Shown here: piece after piece, positions 12,935 to 27,100 of the stretch
Layout of the letters: each line of letters opens with the position of its first letter
How positions within the stretch are numbered: position 1 is the first letter of the stretch
Assembly (NCBI RefSeq): GCF_040712315.1
Contig: NC_134013.1
Coordinates: 39,528,001-39,592,000, forward strand
Source: Castanea sativa
Lineage: Eukaryota; Streptophyta; Magnoliopsida; Fagales; Fagaceae
Length of the DNA: 64,000 bases
Direction of reading: 5' to 3'
Program-made: the position numbers and the translations under genes
Notes under the pieces: model-generated
Databases searched by the model: none
What the model was told of the DNA's origin: nothing
What the model saw: only the letters and a program-made list of their open reading frames with translations

Positions 12935-15900
12935 TGTTAAGAGAGATTTGTTAATATAATGTGTAGAGGTATGAAATTTGTGTGCATTTATTTTAAATGA
13001 GACAACACAATCTGTTAATCATCTCTCGTAAATCATATAAAAATGAGAGTTTAATGTATTGTATATGACACCTTTTTTAGCATGGCATAAAAGAAATGCG
13101 GCCTAAGATCCGCGTGTTTTGTAGTGCTTATTTGGCTTAAAAAAAAACTCTAGCTTATTTAAATAACTGGAAGTACAATTATTTTAGCAGGAACATAAAC
13201 CATGGAGGGGGGATTAAAAGGATATGGGAGCCACGACTCGGCCCCCCTCCTTTTGCCACTGGTTACAATTGATACACATATTGTTATACATGTGATATGA
13301 GAAATGGACGAGGATACATACGTTTTTGGCTAAATCATTTATACTAGTTGATGTCCTGTGTGACGTGCTTGTACATTATATGTTTATTTTGAAATATTCA
13401 ATAAGAAATTATTTTTATTACCAATTTATAATATTATAATATTTGAGAAATATGCTTCAATTATTTATATGTCATTAGAAAAGGAGAAAATGTAATTATT
13501 CTTAAGATTAACATAATTTAGAATATGAACTTATTATAATATTGTTTGCATAAATTGGCAAGTATTTAATTCTTTTACTTTTCCAACTTAAGAATATAAT
13601 TCTTCTTTTTATATTCTTAATTTTGTGTTAAATTGTTTTTGTTGGATTTTGTTTACATTTATTTCATTCTCTAAAAATGTATTTTGTTTACATTTATATA
13701 TAAAACCTACTAAGGTGTTAAACGGATAAAAATGACAAACTTTAAGCTTAGTACACTAAAATGAAAATTTACCAAACTTATAGGATGTAAATTGTATTTT
13801 TCCATATATGTATGTATGTATGTGTGTACACACACACACACACACACAGAGAATTATATAAATTCTTTGAATGTTACTAATGCATTGAAATAAATACATC
13901 AATAATTTGAATAATACTTACATAAATGTTAAACTTTAATGAGGTGGAAGCTTATATAAAAAGAATGTCATAGAATATGTCACATGTAGAACCTCAAGCT
14001 ACTATATTATTATTATTATTATTATTATTATTGAAGAGGCCACTATGTTCTTAGGTCTATGTCTTTATAGATATATTGATTAATTGATGCTTATTAATAC
14101 TAGTGAATGTCCTGCGCGATGTGTGTTCGTTATTAGTTATTTTATAATACTCATATTTGTTGTAATGTTTGGAAAATTAATTTCAACTAATATGTAACCT
14201 GTTTGGAATGGATATAATTTAATAAAACAATGAAAAAAATATTGCATTTTATTATTTAAGTGATACTATTAGTTTTGGTTTTTTTTATTTTTATTTTTAT
14301 TAATCATGAATATATTCATATTTAAAAGACTTAGTTAAGTCTAAATTCATATTATTAACAAGAAAATTTTATTAACAAAACTTAGCATTATGTAATTTTT
14401 TTACAATTGCATGGATATACTTAAAAAATACACATTAAGATGCATAGTATAATTATTATATATATATAATTTAAATACTATTGATAAATAGTCATTCTTA
14501 TAGTTTGTTAAGTCTTTAAAAAGTCTTGTAAGGATATTATTAGGTAGAAAATGTAAATTGTCCATATTGTTTTTGTTTAAAATTTATTAATTTTTAATTT
14601 TTGATATTGTGAAGCACTTTTTTTTTTTTTTGCTTGCTTATTGTCTAAGTGATAATTGCCTGCTTCATAATGTTTTTTTAATTATGATTTATTTATAGGA
14701 AAACTTCATATGATGTAACGAAATTGTTTCATTCATTTGGATTTAAAAAAATTGAAATCAATATTGAAAATGAATATATAAGTTAGAATAACATTATTAT
14801 AAATATCTTTTGTGCAATTTAAACGTATTTGCTTGCTTTTTTTTTTAATTAATAATTGTCTGCTTTTAATTTTACGTAAACCAATGTAATTTTCTACAAT
14901 TAATACTGGACATGATAGGGGGAGAAAGGGAATTGTAGATGTTAGAGCCATGAAATAATAAAACATAACAAAAAAATTTCAATTGAATATAACTTTGACA
15001 ATAATATTGGGTAATTTGGTGGTTCTGAATTATAACACATAGAACCAAGTCAAACAAAGGAATAAATTAACTTGCATAGCATACAAAACTAACAAAAAAT
15101 TCAAATGGAGCAAATAATACTTAGCCCGAAAAAACATAACAAAGTTTTTACAGACTCAAACTTGTCAGCAAAATAAACTTAAAGACTTTTAGTAAGCAAT
15201 AAAAAAGGAAGAAGCACCACAAATTAATCCCCCAACCCACTCATATTTTACATAATAATAATGATATAATAGGTACATTCAAAACAAGATTGGCAAGGAG
15301 TGTTCAAAAGGTATATATGTCCCATGCAAACTCGGTTTCTTCATGTGGGCTTGGTTGGAACAAAAGAAGGAAATCATATGGCCAATAAACATTAACATAA
15401 AGGAACTGGAAAAAGAGGGGGTGGGGGTTAATGGAGACTCTGCCTTTTTGATGTTCATCATACCACTAAAAAAAAAATGATTGTACAAATCGTAAATTAA
15501 ATTGGGAAAAACATAAGAATATGAAAGCAAGGGAGATAGAGAGAAACTATCTTTAATGCCTTTAAAAACTCAAAGTAAAGATTATGCATTTGAGAGATAG
15601 ACGAAAGCTAAATGTGAAGATCTATGCGAGAGTGAAAGTTTGTGTTGGTTTTAACTTTTTAGTGGTGGAGGCGTAGGAATGCCTATTTTTTTTTTTTTTG
15701 TATGTGGCTGAATGTTTCTAGAAGGTTGTATGTTTATGCTTATACGAACAATGAATGGGATGATAGGGATTTTTACAGTGTGCAAGTTAAGTGTTTTTGC
15801 TTAGGTAAATGAACTTGATTATTGTGGTTTTCTAACTTCCGTGTTAGGTGTTAATGCATACACAAAAATTTAAAATTTTAGATAAGATACATGATGCAAA

Positions 15901-17054
15901 ATTAACTATCCAATTTAGAATTTAAATTATATTTTCTCTTAGCTTTGATTATATATATATATATATATATATATGATTCCTTAGGCACAAATAGTAAGAA
16001 AGGATTTTAGAGTGATTGTGATTGATGTGAAAAAAAAAAGGTGAAGAGTTAGGTTTTTATATTCAATGAGATGTAACTACAAATTTTCGATAATCACAAG
16101 GATAAGGTTGATTACACTTTGAATTTTTCACAATCGATAATCATTCCTTTTGGCAAACCATTAAGGAAATCATAATTGCAAAACTTTTTCAAAGCTTAAC
16201 AAACGATTAACAAAGGAACAGAATATTGCATCTTATTATTTAAGTGATGCTACAATGAGGGTAAAAAAATACAATAAAAGAGACTTAAAGAAGCCTATTC
16301 ACCAACTTAAACATTTCAAGGTCGATTGAGCATTTTTTGCATGTAATTACAAATTCTTCATAATCGTAAAGATAAGGTTCATCTTGGTTCCAATGTCCCA
16401 TTCCAATTTTGTGGCATGCTTGAAAGCTTGGAATTCAAACAAGTTGCAGACCATAAACTAGAACCATTAAAATTCTGAGTTTCTTTGCAACTTGTTATGA
16501 AACAGAAAATAAACATGCAACATCAATGGTAGAAAAACAAAAAAATTTTATCATTAAACAATAAAAATTATTCATAAAAACGAACGAAAGTATAGGCAGA
16601 TGAAAGAAAGAAGTAATCAAGCCTTAGGAAGCATAAACCAGGACCATTAAAGTTGTGAGTACAATCGGAATATATGAAAAATCTCTTCTTATATAAGATA
16701 CAGAAATATCTAAATACATGCATCATTGATACAGAGAAATTCTTTTCAAATTTCATAGCTTTCATTGAAGAAGATGGGAGATGTATATTAAGGTGCCTGA
16801 ATCAGTGTGGTAACTGGGTACATGCACCGTTAGTTGAGTAGGTGAGGAAAGATTTTGGGTTTTAATTATTGTAGAAGGGGAAGTGAACCTAGAAATACGC
16901 GGGTGTGGAAAAAAAAAGAAAAAAAAAAGAGCACTTTGGAATTACAACTGATCCCACTTAAATGTAGACAAATAGAGCCACATGAATCTTGACACATGAC
17001 ACAAAATTAGGATTCTAATTTAGAATTGCAATTTGAGTTTCTCTCTGCTTCACC

Positions 17055-17058
<4 letters not shown>
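12547..17058. other. AT-rich intergenic DNA with scattered microsatellites
   Basis: Contains trinucleotide ATT tracts (12904-12933, 14005-14031), a TATG/TG-CA tract (13808-13850), and a TA tract (15952-15974). A motif reading ctag-tgatgtcctg-g-ga-gtg occurs at about 13346 and 14100. Another pair (ttaaactagaaccatt near 16456, ataaaccaggaccatt near 16632) marks a local duplication. No gene recognised. Confidence 0.5.

Positions 17059-17131
<73 letters not shown>
17059..17131. repeat. Long TA microsatellite
   Basis: About 36 uninterrupted TA units. It is followed within 150 bases by a TTAA run (17199-17222) and a TC run (17249-17285). Confidence 0.95.
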
Positions 17132-17133
<2 letters not shown>

Positions 17134-17244
17134 TTATGTATTATGTCACTAAAATAATGAAGAAAAAAATGTAATACAATGTATCCATAAGTAACAATAA
17201 TTAATTAATTAATTAATTAATTATGACATTAATGTTCTCACTCT

Positions 17245-17248
<4 letters not shown>

Positions 17249-17285
<37 letters not shown>
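17249..17285. repeat. TC microsatellite
   Basis: About 18 CT units between the two TA arrays. Confidence 0.9.
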
Positions 17286-17287
<2 letters not shown>

Positions 17288-17569
17288 TCAATATTTTGTG
17301 AGACTAGAATCTATAAAATAACATGCATTATAATATGAAAAACTAATACTAAATGGAAAAAAAACCTTTTATTTTTGAAATTAATGAAATTAAAAGTGAA
17401 AGAGTTCAAGAAGCTAGAAAAAGGGTGGAACCAAATCTCTAAATCTTATGCATTTATGGCTTAAACTGGTAATTGATAAGAAGATGAGGTGAGGTAAAAG
17501 ACTAAATAAAATACTTCTTATATAAATGTCACATGACAGAACCTCATGCTCTCCCGCATGAGATTTCTG

Positions 17570-17574
<5 letters not shown>

Positions 17575-17631
<57 letters not shown>
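17575..17631. repeat. TA microsatellite
   Basis: About 28 TA units, about 440 bases from the previous TA array. Confidence 0.95.
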
Positions 17632-17632
<1 letters not shown>

Positions 17633-18542
17633 AATTGATTCGAGTATGGTCTAACATCTTAATTGTTTCTCAAATGCTTTATGTTTTTATATGTAAGAAA
17701 ATAAAAAAGTATAATTAAGAAAGAGGATAAATTTTCTGTTTTAATATTACGATAAATTATTATTTATATTCCATATGCATTTGGGTCTACATGCCATTAT
17801 GATATATCAGATTAATTATAACATACTAAAGTAATTCGCTTATTCAACCAAGGACTTATATTTTAGTAATAAACAAGCGGTTGCTTGATGCATATAAGAT
17901 TAAAAGAATCTGTTGATTCCTTGTCCTGGGAAAGTAGAATGCAATATTTGTGACGGCTCAAGTAGTTCATATATAGTGTAAAGCCCGTCTATGTATAGTG
18001 TATGAATAACATTAGTATTTGGTGTGCTAAAAAAAAAAATAGTGATTTAGTATACCGAAATGCTACTTTTAAGTCTTTGACGTATCATTTCACAATTCAC
18101 CCTGCATCTTATATCTTACCTCTCTCTCTCTCTCTTTTTTTTTTTTTTTTTTCAACCAATTAAAAACATATAAATAAGCCAAAACACATCCAACCCAAAA
18201 TCTCACACCCACTACTAATAACCCTACATCCCATGAAAATCCAATCCAATCCCCTTAAAACTTAGCAAATCCGTCTAAACCAAATATCAAAACTAATCCC
18301 ATCAAACACCCAACTCACAGCCACCACAAAAGCCGCCGCCACAACAACCAACAAAAACCTAATCATCGCTAAAACCCACTACAAACCACCTCCACCACCA
18401 CCACCCAACGCTGTCGTCATCGTCGATCTCAATGCCTTCGTCATCAATGTTACATTGTTGTTTATCATCTTCGTCATCAACACCATCTACGATTTGAGAG
18501 AGAGGGAAAGTGATAGAGAGACAAAGAGAGAAATATATATAT

Positions 18543-18601
18543 ATAGAGTAGCAACTTGCTATAGTAACTACAACTAGTAGAAAATTACTGTAGCAAGTTG
18601 C
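18543..18601. repeat. Hairpin-forming inverted repeat
   Basis: Left arm gcaacttgctatagtaa and right arm ttactgtagcaagttgc are complementary apart from one position, with an intervening segment of about 25 bases. This tip sequence resembles a foldback MITE. No precursor RNA can be shown. Confidence 0.6.
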
Positions 18602-18689
18602 CAAATTTTTTTAGACTTTTTTGGTGAAAGGGGATAATAAGCAATTAACTAGAAATAAGTTTGTTACAAAAGGTTCCCTCTCTATCAAG

Positions 18690-18880
18690 GGAGCATAACT
18701 GCTCCACTACCGGTGGTGGGCTATGAAAATAAAATAAAAGCTTCATTGCTAGCATTGCCTAATCTGGCTAAAGTATCTGCACATGAGTTTGCTTCCTTAT
18801 AAACGTGCTCAATTTGAAGGTTGGCAAAGGACTTCAATAGGTCCCTGCAATTACAAAGTAAAGGCTCTAATGAGTAATTG
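18690..18880 (-). pseudogene. LINE RNase H-domain fragment
   Basis: Read on the minus strand, the segment gives CNCRDLLKSFANLQIEHVYK followed by EANSCADTLARLGNAS. This is the final helix and basic tail of the RNase H (RVT_3) domain at the C-terminus of plant non-LTR retrotransposons. It is a scrap: no other LINE domain is adjacent and a stop follows. It is a separate insertion from the LINEs at 37-45 kb and 62-63 kb. Confidence 0.75.
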
Positions 18881-18899
18881 GCATTGGAATTTTAAAAAA

Positions 18900-21010
18900 A
18901 ATGAACAATAGCTAAAACATTCAGCTCCACACACAAATTTAGTACGTTTTTTTTAGATTTAGCATCCCAAATGTAGTATGTTTTTGTTGTTGTTTGAGGG
19001 TGTTAAAATAGCATTTGAGGTGTTTTAGCACACCAAATCCTAAAGCTCTAAGGTTCTTTGAATTATATATCTTAATACATAATAAAAATGTAATTATTGA
19101 GAGTTCTATCTTGTAGATTTAGGCCGTTTGACCGAACTATATAACCCTCAATGTACCCGCCTCTCTTTCTCTTCCACTTCTACACCATTCTCTACAATGT
19201 TCTCTTTAGATTTTAACATAAAATCTGTGGATATGGAGATGTGGGGGACTATAGTTAAGAACAGTGTCATTTTGCTGGGATAAATATCCGAATAAGAAAG
19301 CAAAAAAAAAAAAAAAAAAAAAATGCAAATTAAATGGCACTAATGTGGCGACTGGTGGCTGTCTCTAATTTGAATGACACTGCGGGGATAATATAAATTC
19401 TATTTAAGAAACAGTAGCAGTTTTTTCTTGGCTCCAATTTGCACCCAAAAACTTTTCTTTAACCACTAATTATGTTGGTAAATAGGTTTTTGCAGCAGAC
19501 TTTCTGGTCTTAAGGCATCAGGAGGTATAAGGTTTAAACAAGTGACATGCTTATTTATGCCACTATCTCCAATATGCCAAAAGAGGAAAGAAGAATGATT
19601 AAAGCAATTGGATAGCTAATATGGCATTATATATATATATATATATATGATGGATTCTTTCAGGAGAGATCTTATATCTCATGGGGATCTCGTATCTTAT
19701 TGAAATCATCTCAAATCTCCTGAAACGAACTTCATTGGTAATAGTATTCTTAAATATCTGACAGGGAAATATTTGAAGATCTAGTTAGGCCTTAAAAATA
19801 CAAGAGCAAAGGTACCCTATAATGCTTGAAGCCTTCTTATTTTATGCCAGAAAAGAGAGAGATATGTTCTTTTATTAGTTTGTTAGTTAGCTCAATTATC
19901 ATTCATCCTAGAAAACACGAAAGGAAAAGCCAAAAGATCTATGAATACAGATTGAGATCGATCTAACAAGAGAGACCAGTTGGAAAATACTTTTTTTAAA
20001 GACAATGAAAGAGAAAAAAGAATGGAAAGGAAACCAGGGGGAAGAGATCTTAATGTGTTGATGATTAATATTTAGAGGGGGAGAGAATTATTGAGGTCCA
20101 ACAAATCCAGCTCGGTATATGGCCAGCTATAGTGGGATGACAACAGAATCTGTGCATGCAGCCCACCTTAATATACAGCAATATAGAGGAATATGCTTTA
20201 TGGAATTACCCCAACTATTTCCATGATAATCTCTCTCTCTCTCTCTCTCTCAAAATAAAATTTAGCACAATTCAGAAAATAATATAGCTGCCATGTCCTT
20301 AATAGTTAACCGGCCACACTACCCTTTTTAATAATAGATGCTAGCTCTTGACATAATTTTTCCTTCAGAGAAGAAACACTATGATTATAGATGGAAGAAT
20401 GGATAAATGTGTTAAAAAGATTAGTAGCTTAGTGGTATCCGTTTCCTTGTGTTCCAATAGTCTTCCCCCACTTATAAAAAGGACAAAAAAAGGGTACGTT
20501 TGAGGGAAATATAGCTATTATTTTCATATTTGGTCCATTCTTTTTCCATTTTTGTACTCTTTCTCTCGGACCTTTGATTAGTAGAATATGAGTTTTATGC
20601 TAGGCTTGCGCAGGATGAAAAGGAAATGCAGCCAATGGTAGCCAAATCTAGCATACGGAATACAACTTTTTATAATAGCATAAGTTCAATAATTAATTAA
20701 AAAGCCGACATGATTTCAAAGTAATCTCACATCACAACAACTAAACTAACCAAAAGGAAAAGAGAAAGAAAGGGGAGCATTAAAAACCAAAATCGCCAAT
20801 AGAATACTGGTCATAGTCATCTTTCTTGAACACTATACAATTGGGTTATTTTTGCTCTCATTATATTGAAAGTAACAACCACCAAAACATAAAAGACTGT
20901 ATTTAACAACCCCACATCACATGCATAATGGTTATGATATATATTACCAAAAAAAAAAAAAAAAGGTTATGATATAAAGGTTGCTTCATGGAAATCATCA
21001 GTCACGTCAC
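18900..21010. other. Intergenic DNA upstream of the ABCB gene
   Basis: Contains a poly-A tract (19302-19322), TA tract (19628-19648) and CT tract (20231-20250). The last 250 bases are the likely proximal promoter of the transporter. No other gene seen. Confidence 0.5.
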
Positions 21011-21013
21011 AGT

Positions 21014-21023
21014 TATATATATA
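21014..21023 (+). promoter_or_regulatory. Candidate TATA box of the ABCB transporter
   Basis: The sequence ttatatatatag lies about 180 bases before the ATG at 21199, at the spacing expected for a plant TATA box with a 5' leader of about 150 bases. TA-rich tracts are common in this DNA, so this is positional inference. Confidence 0.45.
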
Positions 21024-21198
21024 GAGAACCATTTCTTTGAGCAAATTTAGTCTTGTATGCACAAGCCTTAACTTAAGTCTTGCTTGCTTCTTCTGTTTTT
21101 TTACTAGCTCTTGCAAATACACTCAACTCAAGTCATTCTTGCAAACAAGCAATCTGACTCTTTGATTGTACTGAGGTACTAATTAAGAAGTATATATA

Positions 21199-24100
21199 AT
21201 GGGTTCTCCAGAGAAGAATGACTTAGAGAAAGGAGGGATGAGAAGGAAGGACAAATCTTCTATAGCCATAATTTTCACATATGCTGATTGGGTTGATATT
21301 CTGCTTATGTTGTTGGGTACTATTGGTGCTATTGGAGATGGCATGTCTACAAACTGCTTGCTAGTCTTCGCTAGCCGTCTTATGAATAGCTTGGGTTATA
21401 GTAAATCCCAACAAAATCATGGGAATTTCATGGATGGGGTTGAAAAGGTTAGTAGTTAATATTCTCATTCCTATTAGAATTTCTCTCTCTTTCGTTCTCA
21501 TTACATCTTTTTGGGTTTTGTTAACAGTGCAGCTCATACTTCGTTTACTTGGGATTAGCAGTAATGGTGCTGGCCTTTATGGGTAATTTCAAAACACCTT
21601 TTTTTTTTTTTCCTTCATTTACTTTGCTTTCTGACTACAATGTGGTGTTTGACTGTTTGGGATGTTTAATGCAAATTAAACCAATCCAGTGTGTCTCAAA
21701 TAGTGCCTCTCAAGTAAACATGTAGTGGAATAAGGAGACATCACCATAATTACCAAAATGAAAAGAGAAATGTGGGGGTTTTATGAAACCCTAGAATGCC
21801 CTAGTCTTGAAATAAGTAAAAAAAAAACTAGTATACTTGTTTGAATGCCGTCTAAAACAAAAGTACCAATTGAATTTTCTTTGGCGACATCATTCAAAAA
21901 ACCCCTTGCATGATTGAAGAGAAAAAAGATGGCTTTGGACTAAATCAATAGTGAATGGTTGCAGAAGGTTACTGTTGGAGTAAAACCAGTGAGCGTCAAG
22001 TGCTGAAAATTCGTTACAAGTATTTGGAAGCTATTCTCAGGCAAGAAGTTGGGTTTTTTGATTCTCACGAAACAACAACTTCGGAAATCATCAATAGCAT
22101 TTCAAAAGATGCTTCTCTCGTACAAGAAGTTCTTAGTGAAAAGGTAATAAAAAAAAAAAAAAAAAAACCAGATATGAATTTTTGTTTTAAGCAATAATCT
22201 CAGGATCTGTGAACCTTCCTTTCTTTTTGTTATTTTCAAATATGAAATCCAACTGATGTGCAGGTTTTTCTTTTTTCTTCATTTTCTGTTTCTTAATGTA
22301 TCTCTTAATATGTGTGTGTATCCAAGATCTATCTATCGACATGTAGTTTTCTCAATGTAAGAGAAACTTGTTTTTTTAATACACTCTTTTTGTTTCCTTT
22401 TAAATTCCAGGTGCCAATATTTTTGATGCACTCCTCAGTGTTCATTTCAGGGCTTGCATTTTCCACTTACTTTTCATGGAGGCTGTCATTAGTAGCCTTC
22501 CCAACACTACTTTTATTAATTATACCTGGAATGGTTTATGGAAAATATCTTCTCTATTTGTCGAAGAAGTCCTACGCGGAGTACAGTAAAGCAAACACCA
22601 TCATTGAGCAGGCTCTGAGCTCCATTAAAACAGTTTATTCATTCACTGCTGAGAGGGTAATAATTGGGAAATATTCAGCAATATTGGATAGAACCACGAG
22701 CCTGGGAATCAAGCAAGGAATTGCGAAAGGTCTAGCCGTTGGAAGCACAGGGCTCTCTTTTGCAATATGGGCTTTTCTATCTTGGTATGGAAGCCATTTG
22801 GTTATGTACAAAGGTGAAAGTGGAGGAAGGATCTATGCGGCTGGAGTCTCCTTCATATTAAGTGGACTGTATGTGGCTTTTTGCTTCGATTTTTCAGTAC
22901 ATGTTTCTTAAAGCATATTAATTTTCGGTTATTTTGAGATATTGTATAAATTTTGGACACATTATGGAAAAACTAATTCGTATTTTTGGAACGAAAAAAG
23001 ATCAGGAGAGAGGTATATTCTGATCACATTTTCCCGCATTTCCTCTCATTCCATCATTAAAACATAAAATTAAGAGTACTAAATTATAGACTTATTGATT
23101 AGACCTTATTGCATGAGGTGTATACCCAAGATTAGATCTTAGCTTTTGAGTAATACATATGATCTCTGTTTTCAAACAGTCTTTAGACCAAATGGCATCT
23201 TTCACGTTAAATAAAGACTAAAAGTTATTCTTTATGAGTACATGCACAGTGTTTATCTATATATATTTTTTTGTTATAAGAAAAGACATCATCTTTATCT
23301 TTATCCTTTTTTTTTTCTTGGAGGAAGGCATCTTTAATTATCTTATTAGGGTTGTAAAGTTGAAAATAAGTCCAGTCAATGTTTATTCATATTCACCATT
23401 AGTTGAGAAAGTTGAGTTTTCTTTACAAAAGTAATCTCTTGAACCTTATCTCACATTGCGGAAATGCACCACTTCTGAAGGGAAATTAGTGCAGAAATTT
23501 GAATAGGAGGAACTTAATGATATACACCAAACTTAATTAAATTCATCAATTCAACTACAAGGGCCGGGCTAATTGCAATTGGAGTCATTACTTGATCATC
23601 AGCATTTGGCGATTCTATCTTAGAAGCTTGTTTATATTCATGTTGCATTGTTAGTCATTCCTGATCTTAGCAATAGGTAGTTACTTGAATAATCTTGAAT
23701 GCTATTTTGAATTGATTGCTTACAAATATGATCAGCGTCTTGTTTAATGGGGGAAAAAATCATTGCAAGATTATAACAGATATAAGCAGGCCAAAGATTA
23801 TAACAGATGGTCGGATATAGGTAGGCCAACAATACGGCTCAAGTAAAAATGTCAAATCATGAGGCAAAGAAACTAGAGATCTAAAAGAATAAAAGTAAAG
23901 TGAAAAAGAGACTTATCTTTCATGGGCACATCATATTGCTCATTGACTATTTGCAATTCCATCGCCTACAGTTCTATGCTTAAAATAATTATATTATTTT
24001 CTAAATGAAATACATAATTTCGTACTCAGGAATTTCGATGAATAGTACTCAGCAAAGTTTCTTTTATTAATTGAACTTGAAACATCATATTGCAAGTGCA

Positions 24101-27100
24101 TTCATTTTTATCTAGATATTCAAGTAAGGCCACCATATCAATAGTTACTTATCAAACTTAATTTGTAAAATTAAATTATAGGAATAAAGAACCTAGTTCA
24201 TCTTTTGCCTGTTTGGTTAAACTTATTTTTGTCTAATGTTGCTTATGTACAACTTTTTTTTTTGAACAAAATAAAACCTACGAAAATAAGCTATACCAAA
24301 CAAATGGCACTTTCACATAATTTAGGTAGACATCTACTTGTTTGCACTAAGCCCTTTCCTTACTTTATTAAGGTTTTCTTTTACAATAGAGTCAATATAA
24401 TGATCTTTAAAAAAAAAAATGATGACTACAATGCAGATCCCTTGGCATGGCACTTCCTGATGTCAAGTACTTCACGGAAGCTTCGGTTGCAGCTACACGA
24501 ATATTTGATAGGATCAACCGGATACCCTTAATTGATTGTGAGAATACAGAAGGACTTGTATTGGACAAAATTAGAGGTGAACTAGAATTCGAGCATGTCA
24601 AATTCACATACCCTTCTCGTCCGGATTCCATTGTCCTCAAAGATTTTAGTCTTAAAGTTGAAGCTGGGAAAACTGTTGCTCTTGTTGGTGCTAGTGGAAG
24701 TGGCAAATCCACAGCAATTGCATTAGTGCAACGGTTTTATGATGCTGATGATGGATATGTGAGAATTGATGGTGCCGATATAAAATCTTTACAGATGAAG
24801 TGGATAAGAGGGAAAATGGGACTTGTTAGTCAAGAACATGCATTGTTTGGGACATCAATAAAGGAAAATATACTATTTGGGAAGCTTGATGCCACCATGG
24901 ATGAAGTCACCGCTGCAGCCATGGCTGCCAATGCTCATAACTTCATCAGGCAGCTTCCTGCAGGATATGAGACCAAGGTGGGTTACACAATGAAAGTATT
25001 CATTATAGTACAAAACTTGGGTGAAGTTTCTTACATGTTGTATTTTAAGTTTCCTACTAATTAAATTAAATCATGTGGCTACATTATCCAATGAAGCACT
25101 TAATTGAAGTTAATTGTTGATGTAGAAGACATCTTTAATGCTGCATTTGTCAATGTAGTCATATTATTGAACAATATTAAGAATTTTAGATGTTGCAACC
25201 AAGGAACTATACCCAAGTTTTTCCTTTTTGAAGTTAAAAGGGAAATTTTGAATGATAAAGGGAAGTTAAACCACGGTGCATGACATTCCCTAATTTTCAC
25301 TTATTTATAGTCCATTTGGGGGAGAGTACATTGTATAATTTTTGTTCAAGTTCTAGCTTGAATCTTAAAATAGACAGATCAAGAATAGTATTGATATTAT
25401 TTCTTATGTAATAGGTTGGTGAAAGAGGAGCGCTATTATCAGGTGGACAGAAACAACGAATTGCGATTGCCAGAGCCATTATAAAAAACCCTTTGATTCT
25501 CCTACTTGATGAAGCAACAAGTGCTCTTGACTCTGAATCAGAAGCACTGGTCCAAAATGCCCTTGATCAAGCCTCCATGGGAAGAACTACCTTGGTATTT
25601 ACCCACTTTCAATATTGCTAAATTTACCCTTGAATTCACTCTACCTCTTTTTGATTTCTAACTAGATGACACCTGAAGTCAATGGATTAGGAGATTATCA
25701 CAACCAACATATAAAAATTCTTCTATTTTCTTAGTTTTGGATTGAAGGAGCTTAAGGAAATCGGTGTTTATGTCTATTGAACCGAGATAGTCTTTCATAA
25801 TTTCATGCATTATGTTTGCATACTAGTAATTAGGTGATGAAAGACAAAAACGAAAAGAAAAATGGCATGCCCTATGATATGTATCAATTGTGCATATTAC
25901 GTGATGAATGATGGGACACAAATATTTTTGTTTTTTCCAAAAAAAACTGCAAAGCTATATCTCAGTTTTTCCAATATTAGACTATCAAAAACATACCTCA
26001 CCCTACGTTAGTAACTAATGTTGACAATGTTGTATATATTCAGGTGGTTGCCCACAAGCTTTCCACAGTTCGAAATGCAGACCTCATTGCAGTCGTAATT
26101 GGTGGTTGCATAATTGAAATAGGTTCACATAATGACCTTATCAACCGAAAAAACGGTCATTATGCCAAACTGGCAAAACTACAGAGACAATTCAGCTGCG
26201 ATGACCAGGAACAAAGCTCTGAATTGCGTGTTTCTTCAGTCGCAAGAAGCAGTGCTGGCCGGCCTAGCACTGCGAAATCAAGCCCAGCAGTTTTTCCAAA
26301 ATCACCAATAATAACCACAGATAGCCCAGCTCCAGTGTCTCATCCCCGACCTACCTTTTTCCGGCTTCTCTCTCTAAATGCTCCGGAATGGAAACAAGGT
26401 CTTGTTGGAAGTCTCTCAGCTATAGCTTTTGGGGCGGTCCAACCTGTCTATGCCTCGACCATAGGAGGCATGATAGCTGCTTTTTTTGCTCCAAGTCATG
26501 AAGAAATGCGTGCTAGAATCCGCACATATTCACTAATTTTCTGTTCACTTACTTTGGTTTCAATCATAATGAACCTCTTGCAGCACTACAATTTCGCATA
26601 TATGGGAGAGAGGCTCACGAAGAGAGTCCGGTTGAGAATGTTGGTGAAGATATTGTCTTTTGAAACAGCATGGTTTGATGATGAGCAAAACTCTAGTGGA
26701 GCCTTATGTTCAAGATTGAGCAATGAGGCTTCCATGGTTAAGTCCCTTGTAGCTGACAGACTTTCCTTACTACTCCAAACAGCTTCGGCTGTGACGATTG
26801 CAATGATTATGGGGCTAGTTGTGGCTTGGAAACTAGCACTAGTCATGATCGCGGTTCAACCTCTCACAATTCTATGTTTCTACACGCGTAAAGTATTACT
26901 CTCTACCATGTCCACCAATTGTGTTAAGGCACAAAATCAAAGTACTCAAATTGCCGTGGAAGCTGTCTATAATCATAGAATTGTGACTTCATTTGGAAGT
27001 GTAGAGAAGGTTCTTCAACTATTTGATCAAGCTCAGGAGGCACCAAGGAAGGAAGCAAGGAAGAAGGCATGGCTAGCCGGGATTGGCATGGGGTCAGCTC

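Noticed and set aside
18359..18604. Acidic minus-strand ORF with DDED runs
   Set aside because: It arises from simple GAT/ATC-rich sequence; no family and no splice context.
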